Below are positions 25,077 to 36,695 of a DNA stretch of 64,000 bases, piece by piece. The number at the start of each line of letters is the position of its first letter. Position 1 is the first letter of the stretch. Under the pieces are notes generated by a model. The model was not told the origin of the DNA, did not search any database, and saw only the letters and a list, made by a program, of their open reading frames with translations. Both the position numbers and the translations under genes were made by a program. The DNA is from Proales similis. Lineage: Eukaryota; Rotifera; Eurotatoria; Ploima; Proalidae. The stretch lies in contig JAGVRJ010000001.1 in NCBI GenBank assembly GCA_019059635.1, forward strand, positions 2,418,001 through 2,482,000, in the 5' to 3' direction.

Positions 25077-26217
25077 ATGCAAGAAAAAATGAGAAGAAGT
25101 TTGTCGTGGGTGAAACGAAAACTTCCCTATATGGCTCTGTTCTTTGGGATTTATTTGCTTATCATAAGAATCCTCATAGACGACGTTAATGCAAAATATA
25201 TCGGAATGCAGCAAGCCTATTTGGTCAATAAACCACTCATTAAGTGGATTGAAACAAAGCCCATAGCCAAAATAAGACTATTTTGCCTGATTCCAGTCTC
25301 AATAAAGTCGCTCGACACAAAGAGCAGGACAGTCTATGAGACTTGGACACAAAAGTGCGACGAATTTCAGTTCGTGACAAAATACTCGCCGGAGCTGCAC
25401 GACCACAATGAGAGCCTTGATGCCGCTCTCTACGATATTCACGCTAGGCATCTGTTTCATCCACCTGATCTTACAAGTGACGCATATGAGCATCTGAGCG
25501 ATAAAACGTTTACGTCAATCAAAGTGCTCTACGAGCGATTCAGCGACTTCGATTGGTATCTGAAGGCGGACGACGACACGTTCGTGTTTGTGGACAACCT
25601 GCGCGCCTTTCTCAGCGACAAGAACAGCTCGGCTCCGGTGACCTATGGCTACGACTACAAAGTCCTAGTTCCCCACGGCTTTCACTCGGGCGGTGCCGGC
25701 TATGTTCTTAGCCGAGAGGCTTTGATGAGACTGGGCTCGGCCCTCGTCCAAAACTACTCATTCTGTAATAACTCAGGTCTGGAGGACGTCGACATTTCTC
25801 GATGTCTTGGACGTCTCGGGGTCTTTCCCAACAAGTCTATCGACGCTTTTGGACGCGAGCGTTTCCATCCGCTCAATATTACAACTCACTTTTTCGGGAA
25901 ATACGGAAGCTGGCTTCACACGTTTTCATCCAACCCCCCAAAGATAGTATGTATTTGATTTTCATATTTTTAGTTTCAATATATTCTAATAGTCTCAGGG
26001 CCTTGAATGTTGCAGTGACCAGGTCGTTTCTTTTCACCGCATGCCAAGTGAAACCATGCGAAGGATAAAGCAATTACTCGATAAGCCAGAACTGTTTCCA
26101 CCCATGGGCCAAGATGGCTGGTTCAAAGCACTCGCTTCTCATTTGGGAATCATAAATAATAGCAACTCTGACCTCGTTTCTAATGCTGCTCTGTCCCTTC
26201 ATAAGCTCATAAATTAA
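25077..26217 (+). CDS. Core-1 beta-1,3-galactosyltransferase-like protein, copy 2
   Basis: This is the second GT31 paralog, with exons 25077-25946 and 25999-26217 and 362 residues, close to the 363 usual for C1GALT1. The N-terminal basic segment and membrane anchor (MALFFGIYLLIIRILI) predict a type II Golgi protein. Catalytic features are WYLKADDDTFVFVDNLRAFL, SGGAGYVLSREALMRLG and LEDVDISRCLGRLGV; the second exon supplies GLECCSDQVVSFHRM. It shares a shorter identical tract with copies 1 and 3 around the DDD motif (about 25548-25641) but differs elsewhere, so it is only partly homogenised. An alternative in-frame ATG at 25089 exists. It has the longest C-terminal tail of the three. Confidence 0.9.
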
Positions 26218-26381
26218 ATTCTTTGTTCAACAGACATAAGACTTTTGACTCTTAAATATTATGACATAAGTGATAGGAATGATCAGATATACCTTCTCGG
26301 TTCAGTAATTCTGAAGAGAAAAATTTAAAAAACATAAGTTCAGCTGATTTCGGGGAAGTCGATAAGAAAAATAAAAAAAAA

Positions 26382-27389
26382 ATGAAGAGCATTTTCATCA
26401 GATTGTTTTCGTTGTCTGCTATCCTACTTTTGGGCCAGATTTTTTTGTTCAAAGGCTGGGAAACAGCAGAAAACAGGGAAAAAATTAAATCAAATTTGAA
26501 TTCAAATAATCGCCTATTTTGCATGGTTACTACTTCTATCGGAAATCTCTACACCAAAGGAAGCTCTGTATTCCAAAACTGGGGATTTAAGTGTGACCGG
26601 TTCAAGTTCGTGGTGATGAATTCATCTGAGTTACATGAGAACGTCAACTTTATGAATTTTGTGGAATATTCAATTCACGATAGACACTTATTGCATCCAC
26701 GCGATCTAGACACTGATCATTACAGTAAATTGACTGATAAAGTGCTCAAGGGTTTTAAGCATGTGTTTGAGGAATACGAGCCATTCGATTGGTATCTGAA
26801 GGCGGACGACGACACGTTCGTGTTTGTGGACAACCTGCGCGCCTTTCTCAGCGACAAGAACAGCTCGGCTCCGGTGACCTTTGGCTACGACTTCAAGGTG
26901 ATTGTTCCGCACGGCTATCACTCGGGCGGGGGCGGTTACGTTCTGAGCCGGGAGGCTATAACGCGCCTCGGCTCGAAACTCAAAGTCGACTACTCGTTCT
27001 GTCAGAACACCGGCACAGAGGACGTGGACGTCGCCCGCTGCCTTCGACGTCTCGGGGTCTTTCCCAACAAGTCCATCGACGCGTTTGGACGCGAGCGTTT
27101 CCATCCGCTTAATTTTCAAACTCATTTTTGGGGTGGATTTCCCGACTGGATGTATCAGTATGCGGCCAATCCAATTAAAAAAGTAATTTTTTTATGTTTA
27201 GTTGGAATAAAACCTCGAAATTCTGAATTTAGAAATCAATTTTAGGGATTTGACTGCTGCTCCAGACAAACAGTTTCTTTTCATTACGTCCCTCTCCAGG
27301 ATATGTCACTGTTTAGAAGAATGCAGCTACAAACAGGTTCAGCTTCATTTAGTCTGGTTTGGATGCTTAATAACACCAACTTTGGTTAA
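26382..27389 (+). CDS. Core-1 beta-1,3-galactosyltransferase-like protein, copy 3
   Basis: This is the third GT31 paralog, with exons 26382-27182 and 27246-27389 and 314 residues. A membrane anchor follows the start (LFSLSAILLLGQIFLF). The N-terminal stem and the first part of the catalytic domain are clearly divergent from copies 1 and 2 (for example GNLYTKGSSVFQNWGFKCDR). From 26785 to 27112 the DNA matches copy 1 almost base for base, including WYLKADDDTFVFVDNL and TEDVDVARCLRRLGV. A second shared patch covers the segment FPDWMYQYAANPI. The second exon encodes GFDCCSRQTVSFHYV and then a short tail. The protein is about 50 residues shorter than typical C1GALT1, but key motifs are intact, so I treat it as functional. 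Confidence 0.87.
26785..27112 (+). repeat. Inverted near-identical tract, arm 2 (within C1GALT copy 3)
   Basis: This is the partner of 22535-22861. Flanking coding sequence on both sides diverges abruptly, and a second shared patch of about 40 bp resumes at 27136-27175. This is the pattern expected of gene conversion between inverted paralogs. Confidence 0.85.
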
Positions 27390-27653
27390 GTTCATAGATA
27401 AAATCAAGATTTTGCTTTGTTTTATTTTCAACCTCACTACAGCTGTGTTGTGTTGCTGTGTAGAAAAACGGACAAAAGTGAGAAATATAGTTTTTTCGGA
27501 AAATAATTTATGTCCTACGCTTTTGACTGCTCACATAATTGAAGTTGTTCTGCTTCAATCGTGTTGAGATTGAGGGTCTTGTCTGGTTTCGGATAAATCG
27601 ATAAGTTTTCTTAGTAAAACCAAGACGTCTATCTAGAAAGAAAGGTAATTTAG

Positions 27654-28939
27654 ATGAATCGCTTTTTAAAATTGCTGGGGGGTGCGCTTCCGTTTCTATT
27701 TCTCATCTGTGTTTCCCAACAAGCCCAGGTAACTTATTCAAGTATAAAATTCAACGAAAGTGTCCACCGCTTCTATCATCTCGTGTTTGTCTCTTGTCTT
27801 AGGCTGGGGACGAGTTTTACGACACGCGATGCATCTGCATTTGTCCATCGTTCACCGTGGTGGGAGAAGCCGACACAAACCGAAAAATTTACGTTGAAAT
27901 CCTCAAGAAAGACGACTGGTTGGCACTTTTTCTCCCTCTCTGACCATTATCTGTCTATGATTTGACTTTTCTTATTAAATTATATCTGACAATGTGCCTT
28001 ATCGCTAATTTTCTTGTTTAGCTCGTGTGAGAATGTACTCAGCAAATACAAGCCGAACAGAACAAAGCTATTGGAGCAGTTTTGTCCTCGATGCAGCTGC
28101 AACTTCGAAGTCCGCAACACCACCACCATGAAAGTAAAAATTCTTGTTTGAAAGCCGATCGGCCTCATTTTCCACTTGAGCTTTCTTTTTATTTTCAAGA
28201 TCGTGGTGATCATTTTGATATGCATCATCGCTCTACTATTCATCTACATGGGCTTTCTGATGTGTCTTGAGCCTGTTATGAATCGCCGATCGCTCTCTTA
28301 TCAAGCACAAATTGACGATGACTACAACCAGGTTGGCTCATCTTCAACGCTTATATCACATCTATTAACCAAATTTAACTCTCTTAATACAACAATAGGA
28401 GTCGCGTGAGGCGGTAAGTTAATACTTATAATCTCTTTTTGGAACTTTTGTATTCTTTTCGATCGAGTTACTCTCTCTATATTTCAAAATCGATCGACTT
28501 TTATTCATGAAAGCTTAAGTCAGGGCTCTTTCTCTTTCTTTAAGTATCCCTCTTCAATTCATATTAAACTCATTTTTAATTGAAATTCACCTACGAGGCC
28601 ACATTAGCTTTTAGACAGCTCCTATCAGGTAGACTTCCAGACGACCCACTTATTTTGTTCTAAGTTCTAACCAGCAGTTTAGCTTTGAATTCTAACCAAT
28701 TAATAACGCGCGCTTTATTTGCTTGCCACATTCTTCTGCTCTTTCTCCTGATTTGATTGATCAATCAAATGCCTTCTAATCGAACATTGGCGAAGGAGTC
28801 CCATGAAATGCCAGATGCAACCAGTGCACGGACAAGTTCAAGGGTCATTGACCGTGTCAGTCAAGAGCAAAACAAGTGGAAGCGAAAAGTTAAGGAGCAA
28901 CGCCGCTCTGTCTATGACAAGCATGTGCTACTCAACTAG
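27654..28939 (+). CDS. TMEM9: TMEM9 family lysosomal/endosomal membrane protein
   Basis: TMEM9 proteins are single-pass type I glycoproteins of late endosomes and lysosomes. Exon 1 (27654-27728) encodes a signal peptide (LLGGALPFLFLICVSQQAQ). The luminal part has the family cysteine clusters, RCICICPS (from 27803) and DCSCENVL across a splice, then FCPRCSCNFEVRNTTTMK. The membrane segment is IVVIILICIIALLFIYMGFL, followed by LEPVMNRR. Later exons encode a short ESREA piece and the conserved tail SRVIDRVSQEQNKWKRKVKE with YDKHVLLN at the end, matching the family's C-terminal QEQR..V.D.H motif. Six exons are needed; the last intron (about 28416-28790) is unusually long for this window. An AG directly precedes the ATG, as for a trans-splice or UTR-intron acceptor. 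Confidence 0.9.
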
Positions 28940-29276
28940 TCTACTCTTTTTCGTCTTATTTTTTTTGGCTTCTATTTGTTGTAAATTAGACTCAGAATCA
29001 TTTTATTTAGAATTGATTAAGTTCGAATGTTTCTAGATGATGATTGCGTATTCCAAGTAAACATTCGCCAAGTCTTAGTTCGTCTTTTTGCACTTTTCCC
29101 TCAAGTAAATTGAAACCAGACCAGTGAGCAGTTGGGACTGAAATATTGCGCTGCTATCATTTACTAGGCAAAAGCAAAGTTTTCCGATCTGAATCAAAAT
29201 CATTCATTAATCTGTTTCAAACGAGGCCGCCGACTAGTAGTTCTTATGATCTGCTTCCCCGTTCGGCTGGTGTTAA
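28940..29276. other. Intergenic region between TMEM9 and the TBC-like gene
   Basis: The two genes converge on this 340-base stretch. It is AT-rich and I see no further gene. Confidence 0.4.
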
Positions 29277-31799
29277 TCAATATCGCCCTGTTTCGTCGAA
29301 CCGCTTCTGAAGTCGATGTTTGACAATGTCGAGCATTTCTTCACTCTTCTCCTTTTTTTGGTACTCGCTCAACGAATTCCATTCGTTCCTGCTTAGCTGA
29401 CGACCGAAAACTTGCTTCTCTGCTATTTTCAAGTCCAATTTATGCAGCTTCAAGTCCTCGGCTGTCTGTCTGTTGAGTGATTGCTTATTACTTGCATCGC
29501 CGTGGGCCACTTGAGAACAGAGTCGATCATGTTAACTTGACAAGCAGTGCACAAATGTGCCCAAGCCTTTTTACCTTTATTTAGCGACTCCCTGGTTTTG
29601 GCAAAAAGATCAAGCATTGGATTTTTATTGCCTGCCGGACGAGCAGGCTCTTCTCTTGTCTTTTATAGATTCTCATACAGACACCCAAGTCGTTGAAAAC
29701 CTTTTGTTTGCCACTTACCGAAGGGACCTTTCGATATTTATCTAGCTCTCGCCGCAGTCGCTCTATTTCATCTTGAGCGGCTTTTTCCGACATCATTCTT
29801 TTGTTAATTTCCTAGAACGTCCATACTTTGTTCAGTTAGGGTTCATACAATTTAGAAATTTGAAGAACGTTACCGCTTGGAGACGCTCATCGTCTTCAAT
29901 GCTGCCGAGAAATCTCAATTAGTTAATTGAGTTCGATTTTGGCAACGGAGTTTGTAATTTACTCTTTGCTTCGAACAGCTCGCTTCGGGATGATGTCCTG
30001 GTGCCAGTGTTCCCACGGCTGAAGACGGCCTACTGTCGGGTCAATAACCGGACCGAATTTGGATGCGCTGTTGAGCTTGCTCTGCATGTTCTTGAAAAAG
30101 TACTTGTTGAATATTGATTGGATTTGTCGGGTCTGAATGAAACAAGCTTGAGTCCTAAGGCACTCGTTGACCTCGCTAATCTGTTTGAATCATTTTGCGA
30201 TTAGCCACCAGTCGTTTCAGAATATAACAGAGACTAAGCAAATTACCGTCGTGCGTGCCATTATTTGCTCGCGCAATATCATGAGAATTATCGCGTTTAT
30301 CAGAGGAATAAACTCTTCATGATAGCCGACTGTGTCTGCGGATATTGTGTACTGGTCCCAAACGTACATGAGCGGGTCTAAGCTCAAGTATCCTTCAGGG
30401 CAAGCATTAGCAAGTAAGCATGGTCAAAAACTTGGCTGATTACCTGAGAATAGGGAACGAATCATTGGCACACAAACAGAGCGCATAGTCGTCTGAAATG
30501 TAATATCTTCAATGCCGGACGGACCTGATCATGCTTCTTTTAAAATCCATTTTTTTAATTTTTTTTTCAGTCTATACCTGATCTTCTGGCCAGATCTCTT
30601 AACGAGCTGACCAACGAACCATCAAACTCCTCCAAAATGCCTATCACAGCTTTCACCATGATTTCCATCTCCGGGTTATCCTCCTTTGGTTGAAGAAAAA
30701 ACGAATATAGAAACGCGCGAGCTCAATGCTTTCCCAAACAATGCTCTTTATTGATCTTTCTACTTACGAAACCGTTATTTGCTTGAGCAATCGATCTCGG
30801 TAAAGTTTGGATGAACTGAAGATATATTTCAACCAACATGGCCATTGAGCGCTCAGTAGGGCTTTCATTTCTATGATCGATTAGTTCGCCACAAGCTCTA
30901 GCAAGTCAGGCACATTGTTTGGTGTATGTTCCTACCGAAGCAATGGAGGAAAGTGAGAGTAGACCACAGGCGGGGCGAACAAGTACTCGGCTTCACTCAA
31001 GCTGCGGCGATTCTTCAACGTTGTGTGATAATAGGACAATACGCCTTTTATCGAGTTTAGATGGCCTGTATTTCAGAGCTTGGTGATTTGATCAAACAGC
31101 GGGACAGGAAAGAGCTTTACCTCTTGAGTCTCTTATCTCTTTGAACGTGACCGCCGAGTTGAGCAAACTTTCACATCGTCTCTGAATCTCAGTGTCTTGG
31201 GGAGACAAGCACAGCTTTGGATTTGTGGCAAGTCTGTTGACAAATTCAACTCGATCTAGTTCGTGCAAATTTAAAATCATTGGCGGCCTCGAATATCACA
31301 ACTGAGACATACAATCGATATTTGAAAAGTAGAGCTGCCAGGCCAGAAATCTGATCGGCTGCGGAATAGATTGATTGAGAAATACTTTGAGCTTGTACTT
31401 TTGATCCGGATGCTTTCTTAGCAACGAGACAATGCCCTCAGCCGTCGTGTCCAATACCAAATCGGTTTTGGTATCAAGCTGTCGACTGTCCTCGAGCATT
31501 CGTTTGGCAACAATGTTATTCACAGTCTGATCGAGCAGGTAGGAAAGTTTAGATTGAAGGTTTTCGTATACTCGGCCTTCACCATTTGAACAGATCTCGG
31601 TCTATTCGAAGTAAGAAATAAGCTTGCACTAACCTCCGTCCGAACTTAAGAGAGAGCGAGCTGCTCGCTCAAGAAGCAGATTTTTCTCCGCTTCTGTTAG
31701 GTCAGTGAAATAGGTGACATGGCTCTGTGACAAATGCTGGTCGACCACGTCATAAATCTCCTTTGATAGCTCATTCCATTCCTTATTTATGCTTTTCAT
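29277..31799 (-). CDS. Uncharacterised coiled-coil protein with possible degenerate TBC fold
   Basis: I do not recognise a named family. The minus-strand gene has about ten exons from ATG 31799 to the TGA at 29277-29279. Early exons are charged and helical. A segment FLNQSIPQPIRFLAWQLYFSN (about 31320-31390) resembles the opening of TBC Rab-GAP domains. Later pieces, SEAEYLFAPPVVYSHF (about 30960-31010) and YLSLDPLMYVWDQYTI (about 30340-30390), lie where TBC domains have their YxQ and 'W' motifs, but neither an IxxDxxR arginine finger nor a YCQG glutamine finger is present. If the fold is right, the GAP would be inactive. The C-terminal exons (about 29277-29800) are a long charged coiled coil (QDEIERLRRELDKYRK). 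Exon ends are approximate and the TBC link is inference. Confidence 0.5.
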
Positions 31800-32307
31800 G
31801 CTGATGCTCAATAAATTTGTTCAAATTTCAGTATCAAACCTGCGTCTTAACCGCGTCCTCTTTTACTTCAGCTATCCAGGATGGAACTGCGTTGTTTCGT
31901 CTTGTGTTCTGATAAGCCATCGATTTGCAGCAACAGAAAATCAAAAATATTTTGGTTCTGCGCTTAATTTTTCACGCCTCTTTGTTTTATGAGCCTTAGC
32001 GCTGCATAATCGTCAGAAGTGAGGCGGCGGCTGCTTGCCTTGTTGGCAAATGGGATCGGAAATCAGAGTTGCGAAGCAACTGGAAGTCTCAGCTCTAAAT
32101 CTGTCGATTATGTGACGCATTAGGAAATTTATTGCGTCAGCGACAATTAGTTCGACTTGTTTTGAAAGACCCGCTTTGCCGAATGAATTGCAGCTCATAC
32201 TTACACAATTATAAATAATCGAAGAGAATTCATAAATTAAGTTGATAGAGCGAGAAAATAAGCGAAAAACATCAAATAAAAACAGAATACAAGCAGACTG
32301 AGAGGAA
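31800..32307. other. Divergent region between the TBC-like gene and gamma-SNAP
   Basis: About 500 bases between genes pointing outward, probably including both promoters. Open frames here (31789-31992 plus, 32013-32354 minus) show no family features and are probably chance. Confidence 0.4.
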
Positions 32308-33681
32308 ATGGACACATTGAGACAAAAAAAATTGACCGAGGCCAAACAGCACATTGGCGACGCCGAGAAAAGGTGAAATAGCAGCCGATCTGTCCTAGTT
32401 TACCTAGAAGCAAATTAAGAGCGATTTCGGAATGCCAGTATGAAGACCTCTTTGTTCAAAAGGAAGCCTGATCTGGACTCGGCGGCCAACTCCTATGCGC
32501 AGGCTGCTTTGTGCTTTAAAGTTGCCAAGGAGCTTCAAAGTAGCATCGATTATTCAAAGAAAGCAGCTCAATGCTTTAGTGAAAACAACTCGGACTATAA
32601 TGCAGCCAAGTAGAAATAGAACCGAGTTTCGATTTTTACAACTTGAAATTAAAACCTTTTGCTTAGACAACTAGAACAGGCAGGTCTATTGGAAAATGAG
32701 CTCAAAAACTACGCTCATGTCTATGAATGCTTCGAGAGAGCGGCTGAGCTCATGATCTCCTCAGGCACTCGTGACTCAGCCGGAATCCTTCTGGAAAGGG
32801 GCGGCAAGTGAGTGCAACTAGCAATCAATATTTCTAACAAGAAATTGACCACCGTTCCAATGCTTCTATAATCTGCAATCAAAAGCATGCTCAAGTTGAC
32901 GGCGCCTGAGAGTGCTTTGAAGCTCTATAAACGGGCTATTCAAATCGCCGAGGTAGCCATTCAAAATCCTGCAACTTATTTATTAACTCAAGCAAAAGGG
33001 AATCAAGGTTGAAGACAAGAACCACGAAATGTTTTCATTGTATGAGAACTCAATAAGTCTATCAGCTAGGACCGGCAACATTAATCAAACAATTGGATTA
33101 ATTGACGAGTTTTTTAAAAACATTCTGAGCGAAATGGGCTCTGAAGAGCAGATAAGCAAATATATTCTTTCAGTGGTCTTGATACATTTGAGTCGAGACG
33201 ATTTTGTGAGCGCTCAGAATTACTTGAGCCGGATGAGGGACCGGTAGGTTATTTTTTGCAAGAAAAAACTTGTAATTTTATCAAAAACGCTTATAGATTC
33301 TCCTGTCCATCTGGTTTTCCCCGAGTTGAGGAGCTAATAAATGCGTATGAAGAGCGTGACGATTCAAAAATGAAAGAAATCATCAAGAGATATCTCTCCT
33401 ACGCGGTCGACAACGAGGTGAGTCGATCAAGCCAACTTTAACAACAGGGAATAATCTCTCCTTTTCTTGCGCTCCAGTTTCTTAAATTGGCAAACAAAAT
33501 AGTCAATTCACAAGAGTGGGTCGAAAGTGTTAAAGAGGGTACTGCCCCTTTGGCTTCGGCACCAGCAACAAATCAGCACATGGCAGTGGTGTCCTTTGAG
33601 AGCGACCCTGTTGACCTTAAATTAGGAAATGATCAAAATCAAAATGAAGAAGACGAAGATTTTTCGGAAGGTCTCCTTTAA
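32308..33681 (+). CDS. NAPG: Gamma-soluble NSF attachment protein
   Basis: SNAP proteins bind SNARE complexes and recruit NSF for their ATP-driven disassembly. Exon 1 (32308-32372) encodes KLTEAKQHIGDAEK and splices to MKTSLFKRKPDLDSAANSYA, matching the gamma-SNAP start (AEKYLKTxxxKWKPDxDSAAxxY). The rest is a TPR-like helical superhelix: FKVAKELQSSIDYSKKAAQC, NAAKQLEQAGLLENEL, SAGILLERGGKMLKL and ALKLYKRAIQIAE, then LSVVLIHLSRDDFVSAQ and ELINAYEERDDSKM. The C-terminus is acidic and ends EEDEDFSEGLL, like the gamma-SNAP ending ExxDEYSGGL rather than alpha-SNAP. Seven or more short introns are present; a few junctions are approximate. It is the last gene before the satellite array. Confidence 0.88.
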
Positions 33682-34304
33682 ATGCAATATTAGCAACTCT
33701 TCAACTATTAGTTTTTCAATTTTAAAAATCTTTTTCCATGTGAATAATTCGCATTTGAGAGCTGGATGTGTAGATTTGTAAGGCCCATGTACACCCAACA
33801 CTCCTGATTATGCCGAGAGTCAAAAGTTTATCACAACCCTGACATCATTATCTCTTTCGAATATATGTGTCATAATTCTAGAAAATAGCTAAGCCTAAAG
33901 ACGGCTAGTTCTAATTAAAACATAAATCCCAATCAGCCTCTCTATACTTACCAACAGATTTGACCTTTCCCAAAAATTAAAATTTAAAGACCTTTTAAAA
34001 AAGAAAATTTGACGCAAAAATTTAATTTTTGGAATTCATTTATGCTTCAAACGAATAAACGTGGGATTGCGAAATCTGGCATGTTTTTAAAAATCCAACT
34101 GTTGTCTCCTCAGCAGATAATTGGAGGGGTTTAAGACAAACTATAGCGTTTTAAGCGTTTAGCTTCTTTCTGATTCGAGTTAAACGTACAAAGCGGTGCT
34201 TAACACTATGACATGATCCTTGGTTACAAACTTTCTTTCCAAGCTGATAAATATAAGCAAAGATGAAAATAAGTTGAAAAAAAAAGTGTTTCCTAATTAA
34301 AATA
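33682..34304. other. Unique AT-rich transition from genes to satellite
   Basis: This 600-base stretch has no gene that I can support. It is AT-rich and leads into the first, partly deleted satellite monomer at about 34305. Confidence 0.5.
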
Positions 34305-34517
34305 GACAAAAACATGCTATAACATTGCTTTTCATAGGCTTAAACCATGTTTATCTCAACGTGATGTAAAGTTAATTCTGCTCCGACTGTCCAGATCCGA
34401 TTCTTGCCATCCTGTGACAGATCGTTATGCCAGAGATAAAAACATGCTTTTTTGTCCTTTTCATAGGCTTAAAGCATGTTTATATCATATCTTACGCTCT
34501 GATTACTTTATTTTGGC

Positions 34518-36695
34518 TTGTATAGGCTTTATTTTCAACAATCGGAAAGCAAAAATTTAAAAATATTACGGACACACCCTATCTTAACCCTAGATCAAAG
34601 CAGTGATTCCTGCTCAGATCGTTATGCCAGAGATAAAAACATGCTTTTTTGTCCTTTTCATAGGCTTGAAGCATGTTTATATCATGTCTTACGCTCTTAT
34701 TACTCTTTTTGGCTTGTATAGGCTTTATTTTCAACAATCGGAAAGCAAAAATTTAAAAATATTACGGACACACCCTATCTTTACCCTAGATCAAAACAGT
34801 GATTCCTGCTCAGATCGTAATGTCAGAGATAAAAACATGCTATAACATTGCTTTTCATAGGCTTAAACCATGTTTATCTCATGTATTACGCTCTGATTAC
34901 TCTTTTTGGCTTTGATAGACTTTATTTCCAACTATCAGAATGTAAGAATAAAAAATATTACGGACACACCCCATCTTAACCCTAGATCAAAGCAGTGATT
35001 CCTGCTCAGATCGTAATGTCAGAGATAAAAACATGCTTTTTTGTCCTTTAAATAGGCTTAAAGCATGTTTATATCATATCTTACGCTCTGATTACCTTAT
35101 TTTGGCTTGTATAGGCTTTATTTTCAACAATCGGAAAGCAAAAATGTAAAAATATAACGGACAACCCCTATCTTAACCCTAGATCAAAGCACTGATTCCT
35201 CCTCAGATCGTAATGTGGAAGATAAAACCATGCTATAACATTGCTTTTCATACGCTTGAAGCATGTTTATATCATGTCTTTCGCTATGATTACTATATTT
35301 TAGCTTGTATAGGCTTTATTTTTATCAATCAGAAAGCAAAAATGTAAAAATTTTTACGGACAACCCCTATCTTAACCCTAGATCAAAGCACTGATTCCTC
35401 CTCAGATCGTAATGTGGAAGATAAAACCATGCTATAACATTGCTTTTCATAGGCTTAAACCATATTTATATCATGTCTTACGCTCTGATTACTTTATTTT
35501 GGCTTGTTAAGACTTTATTTTCAACAATCGGAAAGCAAAAATGTAAAAATATTACGCACAAACCCAATCTTAACCCTAGATCAAAGCAGTGATTCCTGCT
35601 CAGATCGTTATGCCAGAGATAGAAAAATGCTTTTTCTGTACTTTTCATAGGCTTGAAGCATGTTTATATCATGTCTTACGCTCTGATTACTTTATTTTGG
35701 CTTGTTAAGACTTTATTTTCATCAATCAGAAAGCAAAAATGTAAAAATTTTTACGGACAACCCCTATCTTAACCCTAGATCAAAGCACTGATTCCTCCTC
35801 AGATCGTAATGTGGAAGATAAAACCATGCTATAACATTGCTTTTCATAGGCTTAAACCATATTTATATCATGTCTTACGCTCTGATTACTTTATTTTGGC
35901 TTGTATAGGCTTTATTTTTATCAATCAGAAAGCAAAAATGTAAAAATTTTTACGGACAACCCCTATCTTAACCCTAGATCAAAGCACTGATTCCTCCTCA
36001 GATCGTAATGTGGAAGATAAAACCATGCTATAACATTGCTTTTCATAGGCTTAAACCATATTTATATCATGTCTTACGCTCTGATTACTTTATTTTGGCT
36101 TGTTAAGACTTTATTTTCAACAATCGGAAAGCAAAAATGTAAAAATATTACGCACAAACCCAATCTTAACCCTAGATCAAAGCAGTGATTCCTGCTCAGA
36201 TCGTTATGCCAGAGATAGAAAAATGCTTTTTCTGTACTTTTCATAGGCTTGAAGCATGTTTATATCATGTCTTACGCTCTGATTACTTTATTTTGGCTTG
36301 TTAAGACTTTATTTTCATCAATCAGAAAGCAAAAATGTAAAAATTTTTACGGACAACCCCTATCTTAACCCTAGATCAAAGCACTGATTCCTCCTCAGAT
36401 CGTAATGTGGAAGATAAAACCATGCTATAACATTGCTTTTCATAGGCTTAAACCATATTTATATCATGTCTTACGCTCTGATTACTTTATTTTGGCTTGT
36501 TAAGACTTTATTTTCATCAATCAGAAAGCAAAAATGTAAAAATTTTTACGGACAACCCCTATCTTAACCCTAGATCAAAGCACTGATTCCTCCTCAGATC
36601 GTAATGTGGAAGATAAAACCATGCTATAACATTGCTTTTCATAGGCTTAAACCATATTTATATCATATCTTACGCTCTGATTACTTTATTTTGGC
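34518..36695. repeat. 2178-bp higher-order repeat unit (11 A monomers)
   Basis: The sequence starting at 34518 repeats from 36696 with no difference seen over at least 900 bases; the 67-codon and 80-codon frames at 34518 and 34603 recur identically at 36696 and 36781. The offset of 2178 bp equals 11 monomers of 198 bp. Confidence 0.85.

Noticed and set aside
34585-34595. TTAACCCTAG in each A monomer, resembling telomeric TTAGGG on the other strand.
   Set aside because: It occurs once per 197-bp monomer, never in tandem, so it is not a telomere repeat tract.
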